Assembly (NCBI GenBank): GCA_946807835.1
Contig: OX327690.1
Location: 31,032,501 to 31,096,500, forward strand
Direction: 5' to 3'
Source: Ailanthus altissimus
Lineage: Eukaryota; Streptophyta; Magnoliopsida; Sapindales; Simaroubaceae
Length of the DNA stretch: 64,000 bases
Below, one piece after another: positions 24,901-42,945 of the stretch. The position numbers and the translations under genes were made by a program. The number at the start of each line of letters is the position of its first letter. Positions within the stretch are counted from its first letter, which is position 1. Under the pieces are notes generated by a model. It was given only the letters and a program-made list of their open reading frames with translations. It was not told the DNA's origin and did no database searches.

Positions 24901-26097
24901 AGATTAAATATTAGCCATTATGTTTCAGTCTGCTTGATTGCTCAATTTGCTGGATTCACAGCCCAAGTGTATGTAATATCACAATTTGACCCAGTGGTCA
25001 GTGGCACTGTGATTTTTAGGTAATATGGAAACAAAATTTAAAAAGTGAGAGGAAGCATAACTATATCTTGAAATTTCCAAAGTATCTGAATTCCAAATAT
25101 TAGCTGGGTGGCTGAGAGTTGGATGTTGTTTATAAGCCAATTTTTAGCTTTCTTTGAGGATGTATTATAGAAGATTCCATTTTGCAAATTTCTAAATGAG
25201 TTGTTAAAGTATATGAGCTCATAAATCCACGATTCACTGGATCACATTTTTTCCGTTAATGCAGCTGTTAACGATCATATCAACAGTTGATGACTTGAAC
25301 TACCCAGAGAAGACAACTACATATTACATTGTGAATGCCCCATACATATTTTCTGCTTGTTGGAAGGTAAGCTCCTGCATTTTTGTTTCTTATGATTTAA
25401 TATCTTGGTGATCACTGTAGAGCTCCCCAATACTTTCAACTGCAAGTTGTGTGCCTTTTTATTAGAGCTGGGAATGGTATTGGTATGAACTTTTAATTCT
25501 TAACAGGTTGTTAAGCCCCTTCTTCAGGAGAGGACAAGGAAAAAGGTTCAGGTCTTGCCAGGTTCTGGCCGAGATGAGTTATTGAAGGTAAAGGTGGTTT
25601 TTTCTTACAATTTCTTAGTATGAATGTTTAGAATTCTGCCTTGATACTTGTCATCATCTTGTCAAATATGGTTAATCTGGAGACTTAAAAATCTTTTATT
25701 TGGTGGCTTAATGCAGGGTACTTCAGTTTACTCTTTTGCTCCATAATCATTATTCTCACCTTGATTATTTGCATGTTTCTTGTAGATTATGGATTTTGCA
25801 TCACTCCCACATTTCTGTAGAAGAGAAGGCTCTGGATCATCTCGCCACTCAGAGGATACCAATTGCTTTTCCTTGGACCATCCCTTTCATCAACAGCTAT
25901 ACAACTATATCAAGCAGCAATCGGTGGTCAGTGAACCTGTTCAACCAGTCAAACAGGGCTCCTTTCATGTGGATCTGCCTGAACCAGCTGCAGAAGGAAC
26001 AGAGATTGCCAAAACCATAGAAACCGAGTTGCACAAGATTGAAAACAGAAATGGTCTCTCTTTGTCCATAGATGGCCTAAAACTCAGTGACAGCTAA
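21988..26097 (+). CDS. Sec14-like phosphatidylinositol transfer protein (CRAL-TRIO)
   Basis: Eleven exons (21988-22042, 22149-22177, 23596-23679, 23790-23843, 24093-24170, 24328-24381, 24557-24616, 24689-24784, 25265-25366, 25507-25587, 25786-26097) give 334 aa, every junction in frame. A CRAL-TRIO N-terminal helix region (NVHQGYLTETLIRFLKA, residues ~29-45) is followed by the lipid-binding lobe (VLDMTGLKLSALSY, YYIVNAPYIFSACWKVVKP, KVQVLPGSGRDELLKIMD). No GOLD or nodulin domain follows, so it belongs to the short cytosolic Sec14p-like group rather than to the patellins or SFH-nodulin proteins. Members exchange phosphatidylinositol and phosphatidylcholine and support membrane traffic. The ~100-residue tail is poorly conserved. 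The 3' splice site of exon 3 is duplicated; see findings. Confidence 0.92.
23544..23607 (+). repeat. Perfect 32-bp tandem duplication across a splice acceptor
   Basis: Two identical 32-bp units (23544-23575 and 23576-23607) each hold the end of the polypyrimidine stretch, the acceptor CATATGCAG and the first 12 coding bases of SEC14 exon 3 (AATGTTCACCAA). Only the downstream acceptor (exon start 23596) keeps the frame. Confidence 0.95.
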
Positions 26098-26900
26098 AAC
26101 TACAGAATTCCACATTGTTGCTACTGTTGTTCCCAAACACAATGTTGTTGCTGGTAGCTGAGAAACGTGGTTTTATTTTTCAATCATACGGTCAGACACT
26201 ATAAATGTACGAGATAAAGAGTTATGGCTCACATTATCTCAATGCTAGTTCCATTAGAAAGAAGCTAATATGATGTATCTAATATGACATTGGCTGTAAA
26301 CCAGCTTGAAGCTCTCCAAAGGCAAATATTGCTATAGGATGTAACAGAAATCATAATTTTCATTTTCGATATTTATTGGATGCGGAAGTCTCACTTAGTG
26401 CGGTCCATTATAATATACTTAGAACTACTATGCTAAAAATGCAAAACTTTTTTTTTTCTTTTGGTAAGTGTTGTCTAATGCCCAAATGATGCAGTATGTT
26501 TTGTGTTAAGTGTTTTTTTCCGCAGAGATTGCATGAATTGATGATGTATTATTGTGAATATGTAAAAAGCAAGATATGATCGATACTTATATATATGGGT
26601 TACACATACAGATTAACTTCCCTTGATGCAGTTCTGTGATTTTTCTAGATGATAATGCACTCTTTTTATTTCTGAATTATTTTTTAAAATTTCTTATATA
26701 CATCTTACTATGCAAAACAAATAAAGAAAACAGGTAAGACAACTTTTCCAAACAGATGTTTTCCCATGTTCCATTACAAGTTGGTTGAATATTTGACTTC
26801 TCTAGCAAAATCTGATTTAAGATTCTGGAATTACAGGGAAAGTGATTATGATGCCTTTTTTTAAATTTCTTGCTGCTGGCAGAACGACAGAAGCAACTAA

Positions 26901-28769
26901 TTAAGCTTCTGTGATTTGTTCTTCCTGCTGGCGCCACCTCTGGAGTTCGCCTTCAACCATTTTTTGTGCAGCAGCTGCCGACTCTGCAGACTTCATTGCC
27001 ATATCTGTAGCTTCCTTGATTTCTTCAATCGCTTTCAAGTTTGCCTCCAACTTCTGATCTGTTGCACTTTTGCTTGCATTGATTACTTCTATCTGAGCTT
27101 CAACTTCCGCAATTTTCTTCTGAGCCAAGTTTCCTGATTCCACTTTCTTGTTAAAAGACTCGAATTCTTCCTTGGTGATTGTAATAGTGGCAGCAGTTTC
27201 TGGTTTAATCGACAAAGTATTCAACTCTTCAATAGCTTTCTTCTCTCTTTCTCTTGCTTCATCAGCCTCCACAAGAGCAAGTTCCCAATTTTTCTCGGAT
27301 TCCGCAGCCAGCTTCCGGGAAGTTTGAGCTTCTTGCTTGAGGCCTTCCACATTTTTCCTTATTGCTTCTGCTTCTTTGTTAGCTGCTTCAGCTTCTGATG
27401 ATAGCTGCTCAAGCTTCAACATGTGCTCCTCATAAATTCTTCTTTCTTCTGCTTCCCTTTTCCTTTCTCTTTCCTTTTCCTTTTCTATCAGTCCGGCACA
27501 CTCCTCCTTCACGTCTTCCAATTCTTGCTCAAGGGAGTTCACCAAGTTCCGAAGACAGCACTCTTCATCCGCAACTTGTTGCAATGCTTTTGTGGCCTCA
27601 TCGAGCTCTGCAGTCACAACTCTCACAGCATCCATTTCAGCAGCATGGGCTTCTCTCATTTGCCGCTGTAAATCTTCAATCTCAGTAGTAGTTTCCTCAA
27701 GCTCGATCTCAAGATTAGCCTTCATCTCAGGATCATATTCTCTTAACAAAGAATCTAATCTGTTCTCCGCTGTTTCCTTGGCAGTTCTATAAGATTGCTT
27801 GAGGGTATCTTTCTCAGCCACAATCTTTGCCCATTCTTCATTTGTTTCTTGCGATGCAAGCTTAATTTGATTAATTGCTTCCTTTATAGCTGAAATCTCC
27901 TGTTTAAGCTCACTAACTCTCTCTGAGCTTACTTTTTCCGCACGCTCTGCTTCTGCTGCCTGATGGAATGCAGCCTGTTTTGCCTCCAATGCCATATCAA
28001 AATCCTGACGGATTTTATTCAGCTCTTGCTTTACAGCATTAATTTCAGTAGCAGTTGCCGTGTAATGCTCTCTGGCATGGTCTAATTCCTCATTCCTAGG
28101 AACTCCACTTCCCAAATGTTTCTGGGATTTCGCCACTTCAAGTTGATTGACCCTGTGCTTCACATCTTCTGCATCTTTAATTGCTGATTCCTTGGATTCA
28201 GTCACAGTTTTGAGCCTAGCGCTTAACTCCTCCGTTGCTCTCTTTGCCCTCTCCAGATCTTTAAGTGCTTTAGCTTTTGTATTTTCAGCACTCTCCAACT
28301 GTTTCTTAATTCTTTCATATTCTTTTTGGGACAATAGCAGCTGTGTCTCCCTGTCTAAGACATTCTGGCAATGAAGGGAAAAAAAAATATACATATGAAA
28401 GAGAAACTCATTTTTGTGTTATTTTCTTAGAGAGTCATCCCGAATCCATACGTCTTTAAATGCAAACAAATATATACAATATTATTGATCAAAAGTCAAA
28501 TAATTATTTTAAAAACGCCCGAGTATCCGAAAATTTTCAACTTTCTGAGACAATATTGCAGGGTGTATAATAAATAAAAATGTTACCTCCGAAGAAAGTC
28601 TACTCCTTCTGATGGGTTTGCCTTTAGAAATAGCAACTTCACCAAATAAACTAACAGCAGCTCTGACAGATTCAAATGGTGCCTTGGTATCAATCTCTCC
28701 CACCTCTCCCTTTGGAGAAGCTGTGGCCTTCGTCCGGTCTCCATCGCGAAAACTCATCATCTCTCTCAT
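26901..28769 (-). CDS. WEB-family (DUF827) coiled-coil protein
   Basis: Two exons, 28769-28587 and 28364-26901, give 548 aa. The N-terminus has the family signature GEIDTKAPFESVRAAVSLFGE (residues ~24-44), followed by almost continuous heptad-rich coiled coil rich in Glu, Lys and Ala (from ~62 to the end) with no membrane segment. WEB1/PMI2 proteins act in blue-light chloroplast movement through actin; other WEB members are less well known, and which branch this belongs to is uncertain. A noncoding 5' exon ending near 29110 and a leader intron (28781-29109) are suggested by splice consensus. The gene converges on SEC14, the two stops being about 0.8 kb apart. Confidence 0.92.
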
Positions 28770-29339
28770 TTCCTCTTACCCTGCAAAATGTAAAATTCTT
28801 CATTCTCATTGATGCTAATTTAGCAAACCCCATGATTTGATCATTTAGCAAATACTTAAAACTATCATTTTGTGGAATGCATGGGGTCTCTTAACACCAA
28901 AACATGTAACCGAAATGCAATAGATATTGAAATTCAGAAAAAGAAAAAGCTATATTCGATGCTTTATCCTATAAATATTAGACCTTCACCTTCACCTAAT
29001 AGTTTAAATTTTTGGGCTCGATACGATTTCACTAATAATGAATTTGCCAAATGAGAGAACATGCATCACCTATTGCAGAGAAGACAAAAAGAAGCAGAAA
29101 ATTGGTAACCTCAGGAATCGGCAAACGAAACAGAAGAAATGAATGATGCTTGAAGAACAAAACAAAACACACTGCTAATAGTCTTTTTTTTTTTCCCTTT
29201 GGTTGTTTTAATTTGGAAAGACAAAGAAGAACGAGTCTAAGAAACTACGTTGGATTTTGGGTTATACGGAGTTTGTGTTGTGCTATTTTTGGAGGGAGGG
29301 ACTCCGAGTCCGCGGTTTGCGGGGGAGTTTTTTAAATGG

Positions 29340-30104
29340 TCAAATGCAGCCCGACCAATTTCCTATTACAACAATAGTTCAATATAAACAATATAATCCA
29401 TCTCAAATGCGGACATTCGCATCTTTTACTTTTATATATATAATTAATCTTAAATGCAGACGTTTGCATTTTTTTAAAAATAATTTGTAAAGGTAACATC
29501 TCTTTAAAAAGAAAAAAACTTTGGCCTCACAACATTATAATATACAATACAAAACAAATAATGATAGATAGATAACTGAGCGAAAGAACCCATTTTATTA
29601 TTATTATTTTTTAAAAAAAAGTGGCGGAGCAAGGTAAAATTTATTAAATAAAGAAATTGAAACGAACACTTATTGATGGATATAATGAACTTTACCCTTT
29701 AAAAAATATATATAAATTAATAGAACGACAAAAGAAAATCGAAAAGAAAAAACCTGAAAACAAGCGCAAAGAAAAACATAAAAGAACAAAAACAAATCTA
29801 CTATAACTAAGAAATTTATTAGCATTCATGAAAAGAAACTTAACACAATTGAAGATGAGGACCCATCCCACCACTTGAACTTGTGACACCGAAGACTCAC
29901 CCAAGTTAGTAAGGGCGTCTACAAATACATTATTCTCTCTAAAAATATGTGCAAACCGAAAATTCTTATAAGAAAGTTAATTCTATTATTTTCATTACTC
30001 TTTGTTAGCAAATGAACTAGGGGATTTTATCGGTAAGAGTGACACCATCACTAAATAGTTGAACTGTCTCGGATGTATTTCTACATTTTATCTTTTACAA
30101 ACAC
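29340..30104. other. Intergenic, AT-rich
   Basis: The WEB promoter side and leader lie around 29110-29330. No gene or clear repeat is seen beyond A/T-rich sequence; a 70-codon open frame here looks random. Confidence 0.5.
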
Positions 30105-30680
30105 AATGTTCCTCACGGGGCTTAATGATGAAGTCTCGATTTGGATGCAGATGGGTTTTATGTAAGGGTGTCCAGTGGAAGATGTAATCACCGGGGATTG
30201 GATGCACGCTTCATGGTCGGTGGAATGATCAAAGAATGTGGATGTTCTAAAGGACAACTTCCTACTTCTTCAGTTTCCTCGACAACATACTGAAGCTATT
30301 AAGGTTTACAAAAATCAGCCTTCGTAATCACAGCAAAGGTGTCCGAGGAGGACGTATCTCGGAGATTCGAGCAAGAGATCATGAAGTTTGGTGCTCATTC
30401 ACCAATGTTCACCATTTTAGCAACACTTGCATTGCTCAACCTGTTCAGTTTCATTGGGGGACTAGTAAAATGGGCAATTTTGAATGTGCACAAGAACAAC
30501 AACAAAGCATCAGTATTAGACCAATTCGAATTGCAGATACTTCTTAAGCAGGATTGCGGTGTTGCTAAACCTGCCAGTGTACCAGGGACTCTTCGGGAAT
30601 TGGAATGATTGCCATCTCAGTAACATACTGGTAAAATATTTTCGCTCTATTGGCTTGTATCACAGCAGCTGCATACTGAA
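30105..30680 (+). pseudogene. Decayed cellulose-synthase-like E (CslE) fragment
   Basis: Three reading frames must be combined to follow the family. The order is MQMGFM, stop, GCPVEDVITG (~30150-30195); a jump to WNDQRMWMF, stop, RTTSYFFSFLDNILK (~30222-30305); then after a shift AFVITAKVSEEDVSRRFEQE (~30320-30378) and SPMFTILATLALLNLFSF; then after a shift IAVLLNLPVYQGLF; and after another shift MIAISVTYW with a terminal FALLACITAAAY. These match the C-terminal third of CslE glycosyltransferases (QxxRW-type region and last membrane helices). At least two stops, three shifts and an internal deletion show that it is dead. The N-terminal two thirds are absent. CslE activity is poorly defined even for intact members. 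Confidence 0.8.
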
Positions 30681-30810
30681 AGTGTGTTTGGGAGTGTTCT
30701 TTTTTTTTTTTTAATTGAGAGAAGTGCTTTTCATTTAATTTCATAATTGCGTTTATGTGTGAAAATGTACATTTTTTCCCCTTAAAAAAATAAGCACTCC
30801 CAAATGTACT
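30681..30810. mobile_element. hAT-like MITE, 130 bp
   Basis: The left end AGTGTGTTTGGGAGTG (30681-30696) pairs with the right end CACTCCCAAATGTACT (30795-30810). The TIR motif is common in plant hAT-type MITEs. It begins within a few bases of the dead CslE 3' end. An 8-bp target duplication is not clear. Confidence 0.65.
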
Positions 30811-33168
30811 ATTAGTAATAAATCACTCCCTCCTAGTACAAGGCAAACACAGAGAGAGCTGTTGCATTTCCCTGGCAACATATTCCACAATTTATTGTTG
30901 CAAGAAAGTCTTCATTATTTGTTGGATTAAAGGTACACTTATTAATTGGAACAGAATGAAAACCAGATTAATTTGTATTTAATGAGAAATGAAATCCCAT
31001 TTGATTGGTTGCAGCATATGTTTATAATTCTATTCAACAACAATTACTACCATTAGATTATATATATAATTTTGTTACAGTAAGCAACGGAGCTCATCAT
31101 ATGCAATATGTAAAACTATTGAATAAAATTTTATAATACACTGTGAATATTAATAAAATTATAAATTAATTAAATAATATCATATAATAATATTACTCAT
31201 CGCATAATAAATTATATAATGATATATCGCTTGCTTTTCAACTAAAGAAGCAGAAAAGAGAGAATTTCGCACACAAAATGATATCATTTTTTTTTTCACT
31301 TTTCACCAAGTGATAACCTCTTTCTCCCTTCTTAAAATAAAATATTCTCAATAATATTAATTTCAGAGATGATTGTATTAGACTGTTAAATAATTAAAAC
31401 TCACTTGTCCTAAACATCATGGTCTCCATGCTATACCCTAAATAATAGAACTAAGAAATATATAGTCCTTTGACGAGGATGTCCATTTTTAACTACTTTT
31501 ACAAAAATAATAATAATAAAAAATAAAATAAAATAAAATCGAGCATTAGACTTTAGTTAAAAAGCAGACGTCCACACCTAAGAATTATTATATATCCATC
31601 AAGATAATTTGATACTATAAGTCCACACCTAGAATTATTATATATCCATCAAGATACTTTGATACTATGAAAGTGTGATTGTTCGATTAATTTCCTTAAT
31701 AGTTAAGGTTCTTCAGTTTAATTTATATTCTAATCAAAAAATTTATTTTTTAAAAAAATTTAATTTGAATCCCTTCTCTTTAAATAAAATATTTGAAGAA
31801 GAATATCCGTTCTCGCAATTTGTATCCGAAGGTCAATTCGAAATTAAAAATTTGGATAAGTCCGATCCCATTCACTTCTTTAATCATTTGATAAGAACTA
31901 ATAAACAATTCAACTTTTATTCAGGAAAATCAGAGAGTTGTTTGTTAGCTAGCTTTTGGATTTTCAGCCATGGCCTAGTCAATGAGAATTAGAACTGTAT
32001 TCAAGAATTAAGATCCTGTGCTCATCTAAACTCTTCTAAATTCTTAAAATTTTTATGTCACGTGTTTATTAGTGATACTGTATGAATAGATTTAATAGAG
32101 AATCCTAGTCCATATCTTAAAAGGATATGTGATAGTATGTGGGTGCTTTCACAACAGAGATGGGAGTATAAGATAGATCGAAAAAACAAAACGATCGATA
32201 GAAAAACTAAAAGAAAGTAGAGTTCTACTAGAAGAACACATGCATAGTTCAATAAGAGATGCCATTTGGCTTGCATCTCATCTTTATTTTATTCAACAAG
32301 AAGTACATTAAGTAAACAATTTGGTGATCTAATAATACATTATCTTAGTAAGAATTGGCACACTTTTTTTTTTTCCTCCCCTCTTCTATTCAACTAGATA
32401 ATTGAAGAAAAAAGTTCTATGTAGCGAGGAACATAGAACAGCAAAGTTCTGTGTAGAGTACAAACCAATTTCATAGCGAGGAACGTAGCACACCCGCAGC
32501 TGGCCTGCAGAAAGGCATATTATTTTAGTGAAATTGTATAATAATCCACAGGAAAAGAAAATGAAAACATTTAATCTCCACAAAATCAGAGCTAGTAATG
32601 AAACAGTAATCAAGGCTCAAGGATAGTTTCATAAATTTTAAGAGAATCGAGCCATTTACTGGGTTTTGAGATGAGGATTGGGATTTTATTTCAGTTCTAT
32701 GGCTAAATCAACCAGCAGGATCCATGATAAACGCATAAAATGCATTTCCCTCATAAAATTCTACGGTTCCGTCCTTGCTTTATTAATTTGTGATAATATA
32801 TAATTATTTAAACAAAGAGACAAACAACTAGTGCAAGGAAATTAATGCGAGTTGCATCTACAAGTAGAGCATTTGAGTCCATATGATGTAACACTAAACA
32901 AAAAGCTAATTGCATCATCATATGCTAGACACTAGTCAAAATTCCCCCCTCTTTCACATTAAATTCTAGAACTTGAGGAGATATTATAGATGAGAAATTG
33001 TCAAATTTAAGGCCCCATAGATCCATTGTAATTATTCTTACCATGAGAACACTTATCAGAAAACAAGAACGATAAGATGACAATCACCCTGAGAATTTGA
33101 AGAATTTCGAGGGGATGGAAAAATTCCTAGGTTAATTGAGCACATGCATGTTACTAAGTACAAAGGCC
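30811..33168. other. Intergenic region
   Basis: No supported gene. It contains a 51-bp tandem duplication at 31570-31670. A 105-codon open frame at 31675-31992 is A/T-rich, uses an atypical start and matches no family that I know. The part nearest 33168 is the 3' side of the thiolase gene. Confidence 0.5.
31570..31670. repeat. 51/50-bp tandem duplication
   Basis: Copies 31570-31620 and 31621-31670 both read GTCCACACCTA...GAATTATTATATATCCATCAAGATA...TTTGATACTAT and differ at three positions only. The location is intergenic; no function is suggested. Confidence 0.95.
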
Positions 33169-36911
<3,743 letters not shown>

Positions 36912-38465
36912 GATGCTGATGACTTCAAAGAAAGTATATAAGATGACAGCTTTGAGCTTCAAAGACAAGAGGAGGGAGATCGACTCTGTTTTCAGTTATT
37001 GATGGTGTTGGGTTACGTCGGGTGTCCGATTATTTGACCCTTGCTTTGGAAAGCGTTGTTATCAGATTAATACATGACTCACCGGTGACATCATTTGATT
37101 ATTGTTTTTTTTTTATTACTTGAGAAGAGAGAATTGAATTTGAAATCTTCATTTGAAATTGAATAGAGAAACACGTTTCAAATTCTTTATCACTCTGAAT
37201 CATTTAAGTAAGAGTAATATTACAATTTAAAATATTTATCAAATTTTAAATTTTAAATAAGGTGTTAAATTAATATAAAATAAAAAAATAATATAATTTT
37301 AAAAATTTTAAAAATTAATTGTTTAATAATTAATTAATATATAATTTGAAATCTAAATTTTGGATCAAAATTTAAAATATGTAGGTTTAAGTAAATGCAA
37401 TTGAATGATAGATTTGATTGTTTAGTTGGTCATTTGTTTATTACAATATATTGAAGGATAATTACTTACAAAATTTGTGTATATATGTATATATATAAAG
37501 AAAAATTATCAAGTACTCATTTTCGTCAAAATAAAATTATTTTATATGTATAAAAAATATCATACTTTGATAACTCAGAAATTAAGATTTTTTTAAAAAC
37601 ATAATTAGAAATTTGTCAGATTTATTTAATATATTGACATACTAGAACTCAACTTATTTAGAATATTACTTCGATTAGAGAGACTTATTCAAATATCTAA
37701 TCCTATTTAAGAAGAAGTATAATTTTTATATAAACTTTCATTTTAATAAAATAAATATAAATATGTGATTGATAATTGATAAAATTAAAATTAAAATTAA
37801 AAAAAATTAACTACATAACTAATATATTTTGTGTCCAAAAGAATTTTCAAAAGCTAAATAAAGCTTATAATCTATTAAGTGAATTATTTACTTCTTGATT
37901 TCTCAATGCTCCTAAGGCTAATGGATTAAAATATAATGCAAAAACCATTTGAACTCTTAAATCAACCTTTAAAGGGTTCAAAATCGAGATCCAAAATAAA
38001 ACATATTAACTAAATACAACTTAAAGGTTTTTTTTTTTAATTTAAAATTTGGTGGAATATTGCCAAGCAACAATAATGAGCATGTAAAAGTGAGTTACTG
38101 GCAAAGCAACCCTTTCAAGTTAGATTCGCTCATAGCAATTTCAACTATGAGCTTCATGGTGCATCATTATTTTCTGACCTGATAGGCAAACAACAATGAA
38201 CCTAAAAAGGTCCAAATTCAAAGTGATGCTGATGGGTTAGCTTGATTTACAAACAAGAGGCCTTAGGGTTCAATTTCAATGAAGCCAAGATCAGCAATTA
38301 CAGAAACATAGCGTTTGTTTGTCAAATGTATACATCTCTTACAAAAACAAGCATTGCTTCAATAAAAATCCACTTTCGTAACTTGGTTCTGGGGAGGACA
38401 AAAGTCAATGTCATTCTGGGAGATGGTGCAACAAATTACCAACTTCTATTTAATTCCAGGACATA
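36912..38465. other. Intergenic region
   Basis: This is the promoter side of AACT and the 3' side of ALKBH2. An AT-rich inverted-repeat block at about 37210-37385 (arms TTTAAAATATTTATCAAATTTTAAA and its approximate complement) may be a MITE. Nothing else is seen. Confidence 0.5.
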
Positions 38466-40292
<1,827 letters not shown>

Positions 40293-40329
40293 CAAATATG
40301 AAGAAGAAGAAGAAGAAGAAGGAGAATCC

Positions 40330-41950
40330 TATTTACGCGTCACCGCAAACAACTACAATGCGCTTCGCCGTATAAGGGTAAGAGCGAGTTTAAGCGGGTG
40401 TTGATTAGTGAACCGGATCCGGTTTGTCTTCCACATCATATTTATAGTCATGTGGAGTATTATCATTTGTTTCCCTGTATTTATTTAAAAATAACATATT
40501 TACACAAAATTTTACCACTTGTGCAAAATCATCCCTGGCCCAACTCTCTTAGCCCAAACTAACAGATTTTCAATACCCAATTCATATTTCAACTTCTGTA
40601 TACCAACTTTTTTTTTTACCTCAATTAATGTGACATATATTATTTAAATTATATAAAATTTTAAAATAATTTATTATACATTTTAATTATTTAATTGATA
40701 TATATCATATTCAAATAACGAAAAAATAAAATAAAATATGAGTTGAAAAGTATAATAATATGTTAAAAAATTTTAACGTGCATTTTAAAATTTTTTAAAC
40801 GTTTTGTAAAAGATTTTACTCAAAGAATTAAGAATAAAAAAGATAACATATAAAGAGATAAAAAAAACACACAAAAGGTATAAAAAATTTGCATAGTTCG
40901 GCAATAAATATGTATGTCCACGATGATCACAATATTTTAACTTCTTTTATTTATATCACAAAAAACTCTTAAATCACAAAGATCTCTCACAAGAGATTAC
41001 TAATGAATACAATAATAAACAAGTTTTCACAAAAGATCTATTAATACATCCTTATACATATAATACTTAAGTAATCTTATAACACTTTTTTTGCGCACCT
41101 AACACTTAAGTACTCTCTAATTTCTCTTTTAAAGTTTCTTCCCTAATGCTTAATTATTTTAAAAAGTTATAAGAATTTTTATACGTTTCAAAAGATCATA
41201 GAAATTCTATTTTTAATTAAAATAAGAGTCTTAGCATTATAAGAGTTTAAAAATCAATTTTGGGACTCAATCTTATTTAAATTGGGAGATTTCCCGCAAG
41301 TTGGTGCCTAGATGCCACTACGATGTGACTTTCTCTTCTTACACTTCAAATTCCTCCTCACTTCTAACTTTTAATTTTAGACTATTTTTCATCCGCTTAA
41401 TATGTCATCTACCTCATTTTAATCCATTATTGATCTCCAACTCAAAATCATATTCAAATACAAATTTAAATCACCAAATTCTAACATAATATTATAATTA
41501 TAAAAACAATTACCACAGAGAACATTTTTTAAAAAATATTTAATAAATCTTTTTTTTTTGGGTTAGGAAATGCTATTTTGGATAAATGTTAAGGATTTTC
41601 CTTATTCTTCAATTGAAATAGATAATAACTTAAATGATTCTAAAAGCTCCGAGTGACAGAAAAAGAAAAATTCCCATAAAATCTCATGACATGGTTAATG
41701 CTTGTTTGTGAAGCATTAACCATTCAAGAATACTTTGCCATATGATATTTCCATTATAATAATAATAATAATAATAATAAAAAGCTTGAATGCCATTCCT
41801 TTGCATCAAGCTTGAATGATTTCAAACCAGCCAAAACATTACACTTGCTAAATGCTAAATCACTCAAGAGTCACAGCCATAATCTGTTTTGATTAGGTCT
41901 GCAAAATCTCTACATCAAACTTAGTAGACTACAAATACATTAGTTCTGCA
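40330..41950. other. Intergenic region with possible retroelement remnant
   Basis: No gene seen. About 40860-41400 includes GCATAGTTCGGCAATAAATATGTATGTCCACGATG, which resembles a motif repeated in many plant retroelement leaders (TGGTTCGGC...CTACGTCCACG); no LTR pair or coding part remains. The last few hundred bases are the 3' side of the C2 gene. Confidence 0.4.
41755..41781. repeat. ATA trinucleotide microsatellite
   Basis: About nine perfect AAT/ATA units lie downstream of the C2-domain gene. Confidence 0.95.
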
Positions 41951-42945
41951 CTATCTTGATGAAACAACAGGAGGATCAACTATCTTGATTTTTAGTTCTA
42001 TCTCCCCTGACTCAACTTCACAAAGCCTTAACCAGACATTTTGCACCACTTCACCATTTGTACAAGTAATTGAGCTTTCCCTGGCAAGGCAGTTGTCTGA
42101 GTCTGGAACAACCTTTCTTAACGGTGTCTCTCCGGAAGAAACATTTACAACATGCCTCAATCTAGAAGCGGAGATTAACGGTTGAAGGTTGAGGTAAGCA
42201 TTTCCCATCTTGTCATCTGCCTTGAATCTATCTTTATCAAACACTTCCTGCAAAAAAATGAAGTTAATCAACATTCGGTGACAATGTCATTAGCATCAAG
42301 TTACTAATCTATGGTCAATATCCAGTGCTTTTTAAGGACATGGCTACATTTTCAATTATCTTGGATATCACTTTGCGCGGGCATATACAGGATATTATAG
42401 TTGACTCATCCTGTATTAACACCGGCCATTAAGCCTGTCAACAATTGGACAAAGGCCAGACCAATAAAACTCCAACTTGTTTACATTATTATCAACCTTA
42501 GATTTAAAATGATTCAGATAATTATTAAGAATAAGATGCAACAAGTATATGAGCATTTAAATATCAGAAACATACCAAACTCAGAACTCCAACAGGCTCC
42601 GTGAGAGAGAAACTTAGCTCCTCATTCCACACTGGATTAAGGCAACTGTTGATAACCTTAGTCTTTGCCGTCTATTGAATAAGACACAAATTAGATGATT
42701 GAGATAATGATAATAAGTGCATAGCAAACTTAGATTTTCTAACAAAAACTTGCAAAAAGTAAGATTCTAGAATACCGTCCATAAGTGCTTTTATACCTAG
42801 ATAACGTATCTTAAATCCCAGAACTTGAGGTTACCTGATTTCCCAACTTGAGTACAACATAAGGATCACTGCTCTTGAAATCTCGGATCACCAACCTTTT
42901 CCCTTGGACCACAGTCACTTTTACCTGTTTCAATGGCTGTCCCAT
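41951..42945 (-). CDS. CAR-type C2-domain protein
   Basis: Three exons, 42945-42835, 42671-42576 and 42247-41951, give 167 aa, essentially one C2 domain with a short tail. The five Ca2+-binding acidic positions are kept: D22 and D27 (RDFKSSDPY), D73, D75 and D80/81 (EVFDKDRFKADDKMG). The segment between beta strands (RHVVNVSSGETPLRKVVPDS...LARESSI) fits the extra insertion of the C2-domain ABA-related (CAR) family. CAR proteins bind negatively charged membranes in a Ca2+-dependent way and bring PYR/PYL ABA receptors there; that role is inferred from family. An in-frame stop just before the ATG supports the start. A leader intron (42990-43942) with GTGAGT donor is likely. A related C2 half of an ARF-GAP is excluded by the missing zinc finger. 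Confidence 0.88.

Noticed and set aside
26916..28374. Several plus-strand frames over the WEB gene
   Set aside because: Antisense shadows of a Glu/Lys-rich coiled-coil exon.
31675..31992. 105-codon open frame on the plus strand
   Set aside because: A/T-rich composition, no recognised motif and no neighbouring exons.
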